A DNA stretch of 64,000 nucleotides from Actinostola sp. cb2023 (GCA_033675265.1 JAUJYZ010000013.1:608169-672168), one strand, 5' to 3'; positions 11,401 through 22,261 are shown, counted from the stretch's first letter. Program-made: numbers and translations. Notes: a model not told the origin generated them from the letters alone.

Positions 11401-14400
11401 GTCGGAGTAAGATGAATGGAAATATATATCGATCTCTTGAGTTTCCTTACTCTGATAATCATTTAAAATTTTACTCTCCGAACATTAGCCTGCATGAAGG
11501 TATAAGTTTGCCAATGACAATATTGATTGACTTATTTGTGTGATTTGTAGGTGACTTCAGTATCGTTTAATGACACCAGCGATCAGATTTTCTCGGGAGG
11601 AATAGATGACGAAATCAAGGTATGAAGCTTCTTACTTATACCTGTACATGTTACAGTTGAACATGTCTAAATTCTCCTTCAGATTCTTTGAATTCCAAAG
11701 GAGAATTTTGATTTTGATCACAAGTCACTTACTCTGTTCTTGCATGGAGCCCTATGATCAAACACTGAATTCTCCACCAGGCTCTTTGAAATTCAAAGGA
11801 GAATTTGGATCATGATCAGTTACACTACTTTCAATTATCATTAATATTTATAGCATCATCATCAACAATCATCACAACTGTCATGAGTCATTCAATGTTC
11901 ATCTTCAGCACTACTATAGTACCTGTAATAGTAGTAGTACCAGTAAAAGTAGATGTATAGCAATAAAGTTACAATATTATTCATAAATTTACACTGATTC
12001 TGTTGGAGTTTAGAGTTCCCTCTCATGTGAGCAAGATTCTTGCTTTCAAACCAGCACAGAAAGAGTACCTTCCTTCAATCTACATGTAGCTTATGTCTTC
12101 ACTCCCTGTAACATGATTACATTGTATTTTTAAAGGAAAACCCTTGAAAACAAATTCCGTTGTGAATTCTCTGCTACATACGGCTTAACCATTTGATGTT
12201 GTCCTGTCAGGGAAGCAAGAGTGGCCGAGTGGTGAGAGTCTGTCACCTCTGTGTCCCGGGTTCAATTCCTGGATCGACCTGGAATCACATGTGATTTGAG
12301 TGTGTCAGTTCATTCTCTCCCTTGCTTCCTTGGTACTCTGGTTTTCCTCCCTCAATAAAAATGAACTAGTGAGCTGAAAGTTGTATGCATAGAATATTAG
12401 AATGTAGTGGAAGTGTGCTTGTGAGTAGTGTCTCCCAATTAGTGTGCAAGCGCTAAAATACATTGGACACTTAAATAAACAGGGTTTTTTTCAGTTATAT
12501 CTATTTTAATGCATATCTTGATCCAAATCAACCTTCTTGTTAGGTTTGGGATTTACGAAAGAATGATATTTTATATAAAATGTCGGGCCACACAGACACC
12601 ATATCTGGTCTACGGTTAAGTCCCGATGGATCTTTTCTGTTGTCAAACTCTATGGATAATACAGGTTAGTGTTACAATCACGTTTGTCTATATATATACC
12701 TCTTATTAACCGAGCGCGAGGTCCGTACGGGAAGTTATGGACCAATTTTTTCCGCACAGCCTTATGGCCCAAGTGCGTAACGCACACGCCATAAAAAGTG
12801 GGAAAACACGAGGATCCATAACTTCCCGTACGGACCGAGCAAGCGAGGTTAATAAGATATTTATTATATAGCTTTTCCTTACGTTTCTGTTTTCAGCAGG
12901 CCGTACAGGAAGTTACGGCCTGCTAATTGACCAATAAGAGCATGCATAGTATCTGTGCTATATAATAAACTGTTATATACACCTATTTCAATTGAACATT
13001 TTCTGATCAGCAATGTAAATTGGTAAACTGTCGAAAACTGGGCTGTATTCTGAACACCCATGTCACAGGCGCCAATACTTAGTGTAATTTACTCTGTTTT
13101 AGTTCGCATGTGGGATGTCAGAGCCTTTGCACCCATGGAAAGGTGCCTCAAGGTCTTTTTAGGGTCACAGCATAGTTTTGAAAAGGTAATGTATGTAAGC
13201 AGCTTGTTAATTATCACTCATTTGGTCCCTTTACACATTCAAAAATAATGAAGGCAAGGCACCCCAAACTTTGGAGATGTTACCGATAAATGTTCAGCAC
13301 AGCTTACCTTATTTGGAACATGTAAACATCACAAACCCAAACATTTGAGGTCACTGGTGTCTTTAGGGGTGCTGGGACTACTTGTGGGAGGAAGGCTCGG
13401 CATTCCTTATTTGGAACATGTAAACATCACAAACCCAAACATTTGAGGTCACTGGTGTCTTTAGGGGTGCTGAGACTACTTGTGGGAGGAAGGCTCGGCA
13501 TTCCTTATTTGGAACATGTAAACATCACAAATCCAAACATTTGAGGTCACTGGTGTCTTTAGGGGTGCTGAGACTACTTGTGGGAGGAAGGCTCGGCATT
13601 CCTTATTTGGAACATGTAAACATCACAAATCCAAACATTTGAGGTCACTGGTGTCTTCAGGGGTGCTGGGACTACTTGTGGGAGGAAGGCTCGGCATTCC
13701 TTATTTGGAACATGTAAACATCACAAATCCAAACATTTGAGGTCACTGGTGTCTTCAGGGTGTGCTGGGACTACTTGTGGGAGGAAGGCTCGGCATTCCT
13801 TATTTGGAACATGTAAACATCACAAACCCAAACATTTGAGGTCACTGGTGTCTTTAGGGGTGCTGGGACTACTTGTGGGAGGAAGGCTCGGCATTCCTTA
13901 TTTGGAACATGTAAACATCACAAACCCAAGCATTTGAGGTCACTGGTGTCTTTAGGGGTGCTGGGACTACTTGTGGGAGGAAGGCTCGGCATTCCTTATT
14001 TGGAACATGTAAACATCACAAACCCAAACATTTGAGGTCACTGGTGTCTTTAGGGGTGCTGGGACTACTTGTGGGAGGAAGGCTCGGCATTCCTTATTTG
14101 GAACATGTAAACATCACAAATCCAAACATTTGATGTCACTGGTGTCTTCAGGGGTGCTGGGACTACTTGTGGGAGGAAGGCTCGGCATTCCTTATTTGGA
14201 ACATGTAAACATCACAAATCCAAACATTTGAGGTCACTGGTGTCTTTAGGGGTGCTGAGACTACTTGTGGGAGGAAGGCTCGGCATTCCTTATTTGGAAC
14301 ATGTAAACATCACAAATCCAAACATTTGAGGTCACTGGTGTCTTCAGGGGTGCTGGGACTACTTGTGGGAGGAAGGCTCGGCATTCCTTATTTGGAACAT

Positions 14401-16199
14401 GTAAACATCACAAATCCAAACATTTGAGGTCACTGGTGTCTTCAGGGGTGCTGGGACTACTTGTGGGAGGAAGGCTCGGCATTCCTTATTTGGAACATGT
14501 AAACATCACAAACCCAAACATTTGAGGTCACTGGTGTCTTTAGGGGTGCTGGGACTACTTGTGGGAGGAAGGCTCGGCATTCCTTATTTGGAACATGTAA
14601 ACATCACAAACCCAAGCATTTGAGGTCACTGGTGTCTTTAGGGGTGCTGGGACTACTTGTGGGAGGAAGGCTCGGCATTCCTTATTTGGAACATGTAAAC
14701 ATCACAAACCCAAACATTTGAGGTCACTGGTGTCTTTAGGGGTGCTGGGACTACTTGTGGGAGGAAGGCTCGGCATTCCTTATTTGGAACATGTAAACAT
14801 CACAAACCCAAGCATTTGAGGTCACTGGTGTCTTTAGGGGTGCTGGGACTACTTGTGGGAGGAAGGCTCGGCATTCCTTATTTGGAACATGTAAACATCA
14901 CAAACCCAAACATTTGAGGTCACTGGTGTCTTTAGGGGTGCTGGGACTACTTGTGGGAGGAAGGCTCGGCATTCCTTATTTGGAACATGTAAACATCACA
15001 AATCCAAACATTTGATGTCACTGGTGTCTTCAGGGGTGCTGGGACTACTTGTGGGAGGAAGGCTCGGCATTCCTTATTTGGAACATGTAAACATCACAAA
15101 TCCAAACATTTGATCTCACTGGTGTCTTCAGGGGTGCTGGGACTACTTGTGGGAGGAAGCCTTGGCAGGGCTAAGTTGGGATTGTGCCAAGAGTATCCAC
15201 TGAATTTGGTATATTTTGATTTTCAGAATTTAATCAAATGTGGATGGTCTCCAGATGGACTTATGATAGCAGCAGGCTCAGCAGACAGGTAATAATAATA
15301 ATAATAATAATAATAATTTAAGTAATAGATACAATATGAGCGGTCGTGTTGTATGAGATATACAATCACGAGCCGAAAGCCTTGTGCATAATAATGTCTA
15401 CTGTTTTTATAATGCTTTGATGTATTTTGAAAGAGTGATTTATATATATTTATTCTCAATTGCTTTGCAGATTTGTTTATGTGTGGGATACAAACTCTAG
15501 ACGAATACTATACAAACTACCAGGGCACAATGGATCAGTAAACGATGTAGACTTTCACCCAACTGAACCTATCTGTAAGTCAGTCACTTATGTCTGTCTG
15601 TCCACTGATTTTAATAATGGAACACACCAGTTCTGTCTGAACGGGTCTGAAAATTGAGACCCGGTGTAAAGGTACAATGTCCCGGAAAGAGTAGGGATGA
15701 CCGTCGGAAAATATACCCTCGAAATACCTCAAAATATACTCTAAAAATATATCAAACCGTGAAAAATTTTCCACCCTAAAAAATACCTCATGGTCTAAAA
15801 ATCACCCTAAAAATACCATCAGATCGCTCCCCGGGAGCCGCTATTCAAGACGGAATGCACTTGTTCCAAGTTGTATACCCTAAAAACTACCAATATCGCA
15901 TGACCAAAACCTAAAAAATACCGGATCACCGGTTTCAAACCCTAAAAAATACGACGATCACCCCTACCAGCCGAATATAGGAAGAACAATCCAACCCCCC
16001 TCCCCGTCCACCCCACCCCTCCACCCCTCCACCCCCTCCTGTCCATATTCAAGATGGCAGCCACTTGACTAAGGGGTTTGGTAGTTCGATAATATTTTTA
16101 TTATCAGTTTTTATATCGTTTTCACTGTTATTCATCTTCTTTTCAGTGTTGTCATGTGCCAGCGACAAGAAATTATACCTTGGTGAACTACAAGCATAA
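8401..16199 (+). CDS. SNRNP40: U5 snRNP 40-kDa WD40 protein, 12 exons
   Basis: Exons 8401-8517, 8683-8739, 9373-9445, 9560-9653, 10080-10245, 10904-10957, 11551-11619, 12544-12664, 13103-13185, 15227-15288, 15471-15574 and 16147-16199 join into 1053 nt (350 residues; human SNRNP40 has 357) with GT-AG sites throughout. The protein is a WD40 propeller scaffold of the U5 snRNP. Family hallmarks are visible: LKGHSGAIMDIHF, ASTDKTIALWD, KRLKGHTSFVNSC, NDTSDQIFSGGIDDEIK, AAGSADRFVYVWD and a LYLGELQA end. W-D or W-N pairs fall near residues 85, 128, 171, 212, 254 and 304. A short basic N-terminus precedes the blades. The start ATG has the context CCAAAATGG. Introns are loaded with MITEs, a SINE and a minisatellite, but the frame is intact. 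Confidence 0.95.
9036..9310. mobile_element. Palindromic MITE in SNRNP40 intron 3
   Basis: The halves around GGTCTGTACCATAAGTTTTGGACC and the reverse complement GGATCCATAACTTCTTG form an imperfect palindrome ending in AATAAGATATTTATT. A second, better-preserved member lies at 12699-12935 in the same gene. The interior repeats GTTATGGCCCAAG-GTG-AGCGCAC in both copies. Confidence 0.65.
9709..9850. repeat. Dispersed repeat, AAGCGACCAC family
   Basis: It contains CGTAAGCGACCAC, ATGTCAAGCTTTGTGGTCGC and AACTGAACTTTTGGTATT. The same blocks in the same order occur at 16812-16975 and, reversed, at 43318-43472. The end motif CAGTCGAGCCTCCC resembles a transposon terminus. Confidence 0.75.
10441..10601. 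mobile_element. Palindromic MITE in SNRNP40 intron 5
   Basis: ATACAAGCATCAAGAGTTCC at the left matches the complement near 10581-10601. Inside lies TTGGGCTCCCTGTG (10539-10552), one of the CACAGGNAGCCCAA motifs scattered through the window. Confidence 0.7.
10608..10719. mobile_element. Small hairpin MITE in SNRNP40 intron 5
   Basis: TTGTCCCCCAAAAGTTGCAT and its imperfect complement ATGCAAAATATGAGGGACAA flank an internal GCATAAACTATT/AATAGTTTATGC stem. It is directly adjacent to the 10441-10601 element. Confidence 0.65.
11003..11284. mobile_element. Palindromic MITE in SNRNP40 intron 6
   Basis: The ends TACAGCTATTTCAAAAAACG and its complement CGTTTTTTGAAATAGCTGTA are exact. Inner arms also match (ATTCCAAGACC and GGTCTTGGAAT). 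TA at both ends suggests a TA target duplication, as in Tc1/mariner-type elements. Confidence 0.75.
11665..11816. repeat. Dispersed repeat shared with a RAD21 intron
   Basis: TCTAAATTCTCCTT-AGATTCTTTG and ATCACAAGTCACTTACTC-TTCTTGCATGGA occur here and at about 47505-47592. Here the segment also pairs with itself (AATTCAAAGGAGAATTT), so it is probably a MITE fragment. Confidence 0.6.
12210..12488 (+). mobile_element. tRNA-derived SINE in SNRNP40 intron 7
   Basis: The head carries an A-box-like GTGGCCGAGTGGT (12221-12233) and a B box GGTTCAATTCC (12259-12269), spaced as in a tRNA promoter. A tRNA-unrelated body follows, with a tail related to the one at 1339-1460. The head does not fold into a complete tRNA that I can defend, so this is a SINE rather than a tRNA gene. 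Confidence 0.7.
12699..12935. mobile_element. Palindromic MITE in SNRNP40 intron 8
   Basis: CCTCTTATTAACCGAGCGCG and GGTCCGTACGGGAAGTTATGG are matched by their complements near 12810-12855. It is the better-preserved sibling of the element at 9036-9310. Confidence 0.7.
13305..15160 (+). repeat. 98-bp minisatellite, about 19 copies, in SNRNP40 intron 9
   Basis: The unit begins ATTTGGAACATGTAAACATC and includes GTCACTGGTGTCTT and GGGAGGAAGGCTCGGCATTCC. Copies recur every 98 bp from 13311 to 15076, the last one partial. Variants (AAACCCAAAC/AAATCCAAAC, TTTAGGGG/TTCAGGGG, GGGAC/GAGAC) are shared by blocks of neighbouring copies, indicating multi-unit duplications. The array starts about 120 bp after exon 9 and ends about 65 bp before exon 10. 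It encodes nothing. Confidence 0.95.
15690..15968. mobile_element. MITE in the last SNRNP40 intron
   Basis: The right end reads GACGATCACCCCTACC and the left end GTAGGGATGACCGTCGG is its imperfect complement. The interior is rich in CCCTAAAAA-TAC blocks. The element at 24475-24754 has the same ends and the same CCCTAAAAGG style, so the two are related. Confidence 0.7.
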
Positions 16200-16212
16200 C
16201 GTTTCCGGTCAG

Positions 16213-16510
16213 CCACAGGAAGCCCAAGTCTAACTATGCAGATATTTAGCGCGCGTCGACTTTGATGGGCAGCGCGCGGGATAATACGGTATTTGATGTT
16301 GGGCTCCCTGTGTACTACGCACGGAATCGCCTATGTTTACGTCCAATGGAGTATTTCCCAAACGGTATTCTCTTGAACGTAAACGCAGAGAACAAACGCA
16401 AAGTGATTCCGTGCGTAAGAACACAGGGAGCCCAATATAATCACTACCACAGGAAGCCCACCAACATTTTTTTAACAATTGCCTCATAAGAAGCGGTTGG
16501 GCTTCCTGTG
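16213..16510. mobile_element. Nested CACAGGNAGCCCAA elements in the SNRNP40 3' UTR
   Basis: Five motif copies lie at 16213, 16299 (reverse), 16422, 16447 and 16497 (reverse). The pair 16299/16422 flanks a palindrome (ACGCACGGAATCGC / complement near 16408-16421), and the outer copies form a second hairpin. The whole lies between the stop codon at 16199 and the AATAAA at 16622, so it would be part of the mature mRNA. Confidence 0.75.
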
Positions 16511-16621
16511 CGTTAGCGTCCCATGCTACATGTATATAGCTAAGCCACAGTTAATGTATTAACAAACCGTACTTGTCTATCTTGCCTGTCATTCATTGTA
16601 CTTCGTTTGTCGTATTTTACC

Positions 16622-16627
16622 AATAAA
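16622..16627 (+). terminator. Poly(A) signal of SNRNP40
   Basis: AATAAA lies 423 nt after the SNRNP40 stop codon and is followed within 25 nt by an A-rich run. The MITE cluster at 16213-16510 precedes it. Confidence 0.55.
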
Positions 16628-16770
16628 GTGAAAATTACTAATATAAAAAAAAAAGTCTTGTTCACCTGTTTGTTTGCAAAAGAAAACTACGAATAACTGA
16701 ATTTAAAATACCGCAAAGAAGAACCGCCAGATCATTGTAATTGCTGTCATTTTGTCTTAAAATTTACTAA

Positions 16771-17270
16771 GGGCGCGTTCGTTTAACCTTATTTAGGAAT
16801 AGGAATACACCAGTGGAACCTCCCATAAGCGACCACCCAATATGTCAAGCTTTGTGGTCGCTTACGAGAGGCGGTCGCTTACAAGAGGTGCCAATTATAG
16901 TGATTTGACTTGGATGGAACTGAACTTTTGGTATTCTGGAAATCTGGTCGCTTACGAGAGTTTTGCGACCCTGAAGGATCATGGGGGTTGCTATTTGCAG
17001 CCATATTCTTCATGAACGTCTTGTACTAAACAAGAACATTGCGGTGAAGCAAATTCAAGTGGCATTCAAAATGAGATGGCCGAATTTGTTGTCAAAGGTA
17101 GAAAGACTTGGTAAACAGTATCTCCCATGATTCTCTGGGGTCGCACCTTTGTGAGTCAAGGGTGTTTCTGGATTATTGCGGAATAGCTATTCCACCTGCA
17201 CTTCAATAGGAATAGTCGAAAGGTTATGTTATTTATTCCTGTTACGGTATAATGTCAATCGAACGCACCC
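16771..17270. mobile_element. 500-bp TIR element containing another repeat
   Basis: GGGCGCGTTCGTTTAAC at the left matches GTCAATCGAACGCACCC at the right as an imperfect TIR; AGGAATAGGAATA and TATTCC blocks also pair. A member of the AAGCGACCAC repeat family (16812-16975) sits inside, so one element seems to have inserted into another. Confidence 0.65.
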
Positions 17271-17307
17271 ATAGGATGACGTAGTTCTGTAGACAACCTG
17301 AGTTTCA

Positions 17308-17433
17308 CCCACAGGCAGCCCAACCATTCCTTTTGAGGCTACTAACTACCACAGGAAGCCCATCAAAAAAGACGCAAATATCATTTTTTTGAATTATTTA
17401 GTAGCCTCAAAAGCAATGGTTGGGCTGCCTGTG
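17308..17433. mobile_element. CACAGGNAGCCCAA MITE
   Basis: It starts with CCCACAGGCAGCCCAACCAT and ends with its complement ATGGTTGGGCTGCCTGTG. A further CCACAGGAAGCCCA lies inside at 17349. AGGCTACTAA and TTTAGTAGCCT inside pair as well. Confidence 0.8.
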
Positions 17434-18790
17434 TTTCACCGAGTACGGCAACGGCAACCGGAAGTGTAATCTTTAATCTTTAGATTAACTTCTGTTCGGG
17501 GTTTCGTTGATTAGAGATTTAGTCCAAGCCTAACCCTGTGAGGTTACTTCATCCACACTCTGTTTAATATATAATTATCGATGAAACACATTTATTTATT
17601 TTTGAAATAATTTTCAGTAACGATATGTTATCTTCACGAAGATATCAATTTTTCGAAGAAGAGAAATAGATATTTCATCGACGATAATTATATATTTCAC
17701 TCGTAGAATTCGTACGAAACTACATCCGGGACCCGAGTGACGTATTTTCCATATATATCGATGACGTCAGGCTCAGTACTTTTAGTTTAAAAAAAAAAAA
17801 ATTTCATCAATTTTTTTTGGTCTATGTAATAAAAAGAACATTACACGGTGGCTTGAAGATATTAATTTTATTTTCTCGTGTTAAAAACAATTTTTTACCA
17901 CTCGAAAATAAAATTCATATCTTCGCGCCGCCGTGAAATATCCTCTATATATTTTACTCTGCGTAAAATATTTATCTAGTAAAATCTTATGAATATATTA
18001 TACAAATAGTATAAATACATATAAATTATCCTCTACTAAATCGCCTCAATAGTTCTCAATGTGTAATAAATATTCGATGCTCTGCTTTGTATTTTTTCGA
18101 TAGCCACTGAGACTTTAACGAGGTATAGGGTGCACGGCAAACTCATATATTCTAGAATTGGATAGAAAATATTTCTTTATTATTACTGTTTGTTAGGATA
18201 TGGTACTATAATATACCGTAAAGTTCCGAAAGTAGCGAGCCCCCGAAAGTAGCGACTCCCCGAAAGTAACAGTTACCTAAGGTTGCTAAATCCGAAAGTA
18301 ACGACCTCGCTACTTTCGGAACTTTACGGTATAATTTATACAGTAATGTCAGCTCAGCAAAAATGAAAGATAGTTTATGATATTTAATTATGGATAACAA
18401 CTAGACTACTACACTTTTTTCAGATAACTGAACTACATCTACCAAAAAATGTTTGCATGCCGATGACACAAGCTCTCTAGTCAGACTTTGGCCGAACTCT
18501 CTGTTGAATTGGACAACGGACTGGCAAGTCCAATTTTATCCACAAAAATGTGAGGTAATTAATGAGAATAACTAATATCGAACATTTGCAGTGAAAGTAA
18601 AACTACAAATATATCAGTAGTGCTCAGTAGTTTTACTCCGGCAGTAGTGCGTAAAAAATTGCATACATTATCGCGCTCACTGCGGAAAGATTTCCGCATT
18701 CCATATGAAGACGGGAAGAGTTCAGTGATTCGGCTATAGACGTTGATCAGTAACCTTACTCGCTATCACTAAAATCCTAGAACTTACAAA
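17434..18790. other. Repeat-rich spacer before the small peptide gene
   Basis: No coding exon is seen. It contains imperfect palindromes at 17560-17700 (TATATAATTATCGATGAAA and complement) and 17835-17945 (CACGGTGGC...GCCGCCGTG), plus the MITE at 18214-18331. The last 200 bases should hold the promoter of the peptide gene; I see no clear TATA box. Confidence 0.5.
18214..18331. mobile_element. 118-bp MITE
   Basis: TACCGTAAAGTTCCGAAAGT at the left is exactly matched by its complement at the right. The interior repeats CCCGAAAGTA several times. TA at both ends is compatible with a TA target duplication. Confidence 0.8.
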
Positions 18791-19832
18791 ATGAAGACAG
18801 CACTTTTTGTTTGTGTTTTCAGTGTCTTGGTTGTGTGCTACTACTGTTCTCCAATGAAAGCTGCCGCCGATGAGGAAACTGCCGAAATTGAGGACACGGA
18901 AACAAAGGTACTGAGTAGTAGCTGCGTCAGTGCTTCGGCGCTTTAATCAAGAATAGAAATACATCTAGCTTACAATTGATGCCTATACCTTCCACTGTTA
19001 ATTCTGCTTGTTTCTAGCTATTTTTTAGCCTTTATAGTGGCTTAAAAATGGTAGTACCTTTGTTGTAAGAATCACTCCTTCGATTCGATTCAGAACCCGA
19101 ATTTTAGAGCGGTGCATGAATGTCAGTTTTGCACTGGATTTGTTAGTAATTTTCTCAATGTCTTTTAATACTTAGAACGTGTTTGATGATACTATTGGCA
19201 AAAATGAGGTAAGAAAATATGGTGTTTTGTATGAAATCGAACTTGACTGACAGTAAAAAACATGTATAAAAGCCATTCGATGAAGTTATCTCAATTCCCA
19301 AATGCAAATCTGTACAAGAGTTATTGCGTAGGAATTGAAATATATTGGATCTAGAATTTGTGGATAAACTGATTCTCAACCAAGTAATTTCTATATCGTA
19401 TAGAAAGTCGCTGATTCTCCTGGACCGCAGAATCTGGCAGAGTCGTAAGTAGATCCACGAAAGCAAAAAGTTATATGCATGCAGTAGAACCCCACTGCTA
19501 ACTCGAACTCCGAAGGAAAACGGGAAATGGTTCGAGTTAGCGGAGGTTCGAGTAGCCTGCGAATACAGCCGCTTTTTAGCTAGGGTTCGAGTAAACGGGG
19601 AAAATTTGACGCTGCTTTGAGCAAATTTAGGGGAAATAAAATTAGTTCGAGCGGGGTTCTACGGAATATACACTGTATTTATCAAACTCGTGAATAATTC
19701 AAATCACAAGAAATCATAACCGTGGAAAAGATTGTACATATCTGATACAAAACGATCGTCATTTACTTCATTTTTCTCGTGATTTTCAGATTTATGAGTG
19801 ACTCTACTAAGGCAGAGACAGACGGCCAGTAA
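18791..19832 (+). CDS. Small secreted acidic peptide precursor, 4 exons
   Basis: Exons 18791-18907, 19176-19208, 19404-19444 and 19790-19832 join in frame (234 nt, 77 residues plus stop), all with GT-AG introns. The N-terminus MKTALFVCVFSVLVVCYYC is a clear signal peptide. The remaining roughly 55 residues are acidic and hydrophilic (EETAEIEDTET, NVFDDTIGKNE, ending TKAETDGQ) and contain no cysteines. The second exon is only 33 nt. I do not recognise the family: a secreted propeptide, matrix peptide or effector are all possible. There is no dibasic processing site of the usual neuropeptide type. Signal peptide, closed frame and four matching splice sites make a real gene likely; the function is unknown. 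An ATTAAA near 20005 could serve as poly(A) signal. Confidence 0.7.
19482..19662. mobile_element. MITE in intron 3 of the small peptide gene
   Basis: It begins CAGTAGAACCCCACTGC and ends with the related complement GTTCGAGCGGGGTTCTAC. The interior has several GGTTCGAGTTAGCGG-type blocks. The CAGTAGAACCCC end resembles Tc1/mariner-type or related termini. Confidence 0.7.
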
Positions 19833-20029
19833 CGCAGAACATTGGCTTCATCACCAGTGAATATGTATACAAACGATCTTTAGACCTAAAGTATAAACAG
19901 TCATTAATACTACTACTTGTAACAAATGATACCGATATGAATTCTGTGCTGTACGCCTTTTAGACAACTACTATAACATGTACAGTTGGCATCAAAACAC
20001 GCTGCATTAAAGAGATTGAAACCACAATC

Positions 20030-20326
20030 CAGCGGCGTAGTCAGGATTTTTTCGGAGTGACACACAATTATGAAATTTCAATTTCTACCCCCTTCCCTCA
20101 CCACCACCCTAACCAACCAAGTAAAAGTACAGTTCGTGAACTACGAATAATAACGCTTGAAAAAAACATAGGGTGATCATTTTTTTTTCCATTTACTTGT
20201 TTCTTTAATTTGGCTTTTTTATTTCTTTTCAGTTTTCATTATTTTCTAAAACAAGATACTTTTGTTTTATTCAAAATATGTTCAGTGACGCACATGCGTC
20301 CTTGCGTCCGGCTAGCTACGCCCCTG
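20030..20326. mobile_element. hAT-like MITE
   Basis: The left end CAGCGGCGTAGTCAGG and the right end (complement CAGGGGCGTAGCTAGCC) match the CAG-GGCGTAGC termini typical of hAT-type non-autonomous elements. I did not find a clean 8-bp target duplication, so superfamily assignment rests on the ends alone. Confidence 0.6.
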
Positions 20327-20426
20327 CACAGGGAATACCAACTATGAAGGTATGAAACTCCGAACAGAAGTTATTTACACTTCCGGTTGACGTCGCCGTC
20401 GTAGATTTTGCAAAGCTTTTAAAACT

Positions 20427-20757
20427 CCCTATAGTCAGGTGTGTTAGCGAAAAGATCGTGCACTTTTGAGTACAAGCACCAAACTTGGCACAGATGTTCG
20501 TTGGGGCATACTAAACAGATTTAGGGGTGGGTGCCAAAAAATGACGGTCGGGGGAGGCACTACCACGCTCTCTACTAGATGGATAAACTTTATTAAAGTG
20601 TATATGAAACGAAAAAATGTCCTTCAAGTTTTAAAGCTAACATGGAAGTGCTGTTTGAAAAAATCAGAATGGCGTTTATAGTTTGTTGATATCTCCTTTT
20701 GTTGCAGAGATATCGCTAACAGACCTGACTAATATCTCTCATATGACTTTATAGGGA
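20427..20757. mobile_element. TIR element, about 330 bp
   Basis: ATAGTCAGGTGTGTTAGCGA at the left pairs with TCGCTAACAGACCTGACTA near the right, and CCCTATA with TATAGGG further out. No convincing coding sequence lies inside. Confidence 0.55.
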
Positions 20758-20764
20758 TATTTTA

Positions 20765-20851
20765 ATGGGTGGGGTAGATAGGTGTCTCCAATTAGTTTCT
20801 TGTAAACTAGAAAACATGACACGTTAATAAAGTTATTATTATTATTATTAC
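20765..20851 (+). mobile_element. SINE/LINE-like tail ending in (ATT)n
   Basis: TAGATAGGTGTCTCCAATTAG ... TGACACGTTAATAAAG followed by ATT repeats. The same tail recurs at about 22190-22297 and, in weaker form, at 1339-1460 and 12430-12488. The conserved 3' end with a microsatellite tail is typical of LINE-mobilised sequences. Confidence 0.6.
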
Positions 20852-20955
20852 TATGATAGCAGGATGAGAAACCACACGACTGACCGGCTCCGCTCTGAAT
20901 GTCATATTGTTTCTGTTCGATTATCTACGTATACCATACACGAATGTGCAAGGCT

Positions 20956-21170
20956 TACCACAGGCAGCCCAACCATTGCTTCTGAGGCTACCAAATAATT
21001 GGGGACGCACACAGGAAGCCCAACATAGGACGTTACTCGGCACAGGGAGCCCGACATATTACGCATTACGCGCGTGCTCTACCACAGGAAACCCATCAAA
21101 AAGACGCAAATATCATTTTATTGAATTATATAGTAGCCTCAGAAGCAATATTTGGACTGCCTGTGGGCTT
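20956..21170. mobile_element. Cluster of CACAGGNAGCCCAA elements
   Basis: Motif copies lie at 20958, 21008, 21041, 21081 (one mismatch) and 21151 (reverse, one mismatch). The outer pair with CCATTGCTTCTGAGGCTAC and its complement near 21134-21150 delimits a MITE related to 17308-17433; the others appear to be fragments nested inside it. Confidence 0.65.
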
Positions 21171-21619
21171 ACGTCTGGTAAGCTCAGATTGTTATGTAAA
21201 CTGGATAATTACAACAAGATATCGTATTTGGGACAAACGTGTTACTACTATGTCTGCGCATTCTAGACAGTTAAAGTATTTGAAGTATTTGGTAGGACAA
21301 AGTCGCGTTGCCTTTGGTTAAAACTGAGACGTGATTAAAACTGACGCGCGACAAAAATGAGTCAAATATATACAACGAATTCATAAGTATTTATTGTCAG
21401 GATATAAATGTTATGAAATAGTTTTTCAAATGTCATATTCTCTACAAGGCGAAAAGACGGCAGAAGAACAGACCTGCAAAAGTAACACGGTGCATTCCGA
21501 TATTAAAGTTCTCTTTGACAGTCTTTGACTTGTTTGACACATGATTGTGACGTCAATAGACACATAATTAATGTGCTGTCATGCGCACACGTGAACACTG
21601 GGAAAAACGCGCTCTTCAT

Positions 21620-21701
21620 CAATCTCGTCCCCAGAGCCCACGTTCCTCTTGGTCAGCACCGTTGCTGACCAAGAGGAACGTGGGCTCTGGGGACGAGATT
21701 G
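21620..21701. repeat. 82-bp near-perfect hairpin
   Basis: CAATCTCGTCCCCAGAGCCC and following bases are matched by the exact complement ending GGGACGAGATTG, with a very short loop around 21660. It resembles the hairpin in the lectin-like 3' UTR in architecture but not in sequence. Confidence 0.8.
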
Positions 21702-22189
21702 GCTCTTCATATACTTGGAAAATTAGTTGGAATTTCAAGGTTTTCAATCTAAAACTTTTACGAGTTTCCTAATTGTTGATTCTCGTCGAGTCCAATCCAA
21801 GATTGATTTCAACAACAAATACTAGAACCGTGTTATTACTTTTCCTTTACTGGATATCACACCATTAAGATTGTGTAAACAAACTATTAACTCTCGAAAG
21901 GTGGCAAATTATCACACCTCTTCAAATTGAATAGAACTTACCACTCTGTTAACTCCCAAACCACTAGACCTGCTTGGAATGCTAGCACAATGTTGATGAC
22001 TACTATGCTGTAACGAGTACTGGATGACATTATGCAAACGTGCTTGTGTTTATTTAACGTCGGTAACTCCTAATAGTACTCATATCACTAATAAACTTGA
22101 GGCCGACGGTGCCGGCACTTCATTGGGTTGGGGAAATTAGGGTTGGGGAAATTAGGTGGGGCTTTGGGTTTGGGTATGGGTGTAGATTT

Positions 22190-22261
22190 TAGGTAGATAG
22201 GTGTAATGTCCTCAATTAGTTTACACTTGTGTAAGCTAGGTAATTTGACACGTTAATAAAG

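Noticed and set aside
12210..12285. Possible tRNA gene (also 22365-22462 and 37032-37097)
   Set aside because: A and B boxes are present but no acceptor stem pairs; each continues into a SINE body or tail.
13305..15160. Regular repeat array that might suggest CRISPR
   Set aside because: Units are contiguous without variable spacers, and the array lies in an intron of a eukaryotic gene.
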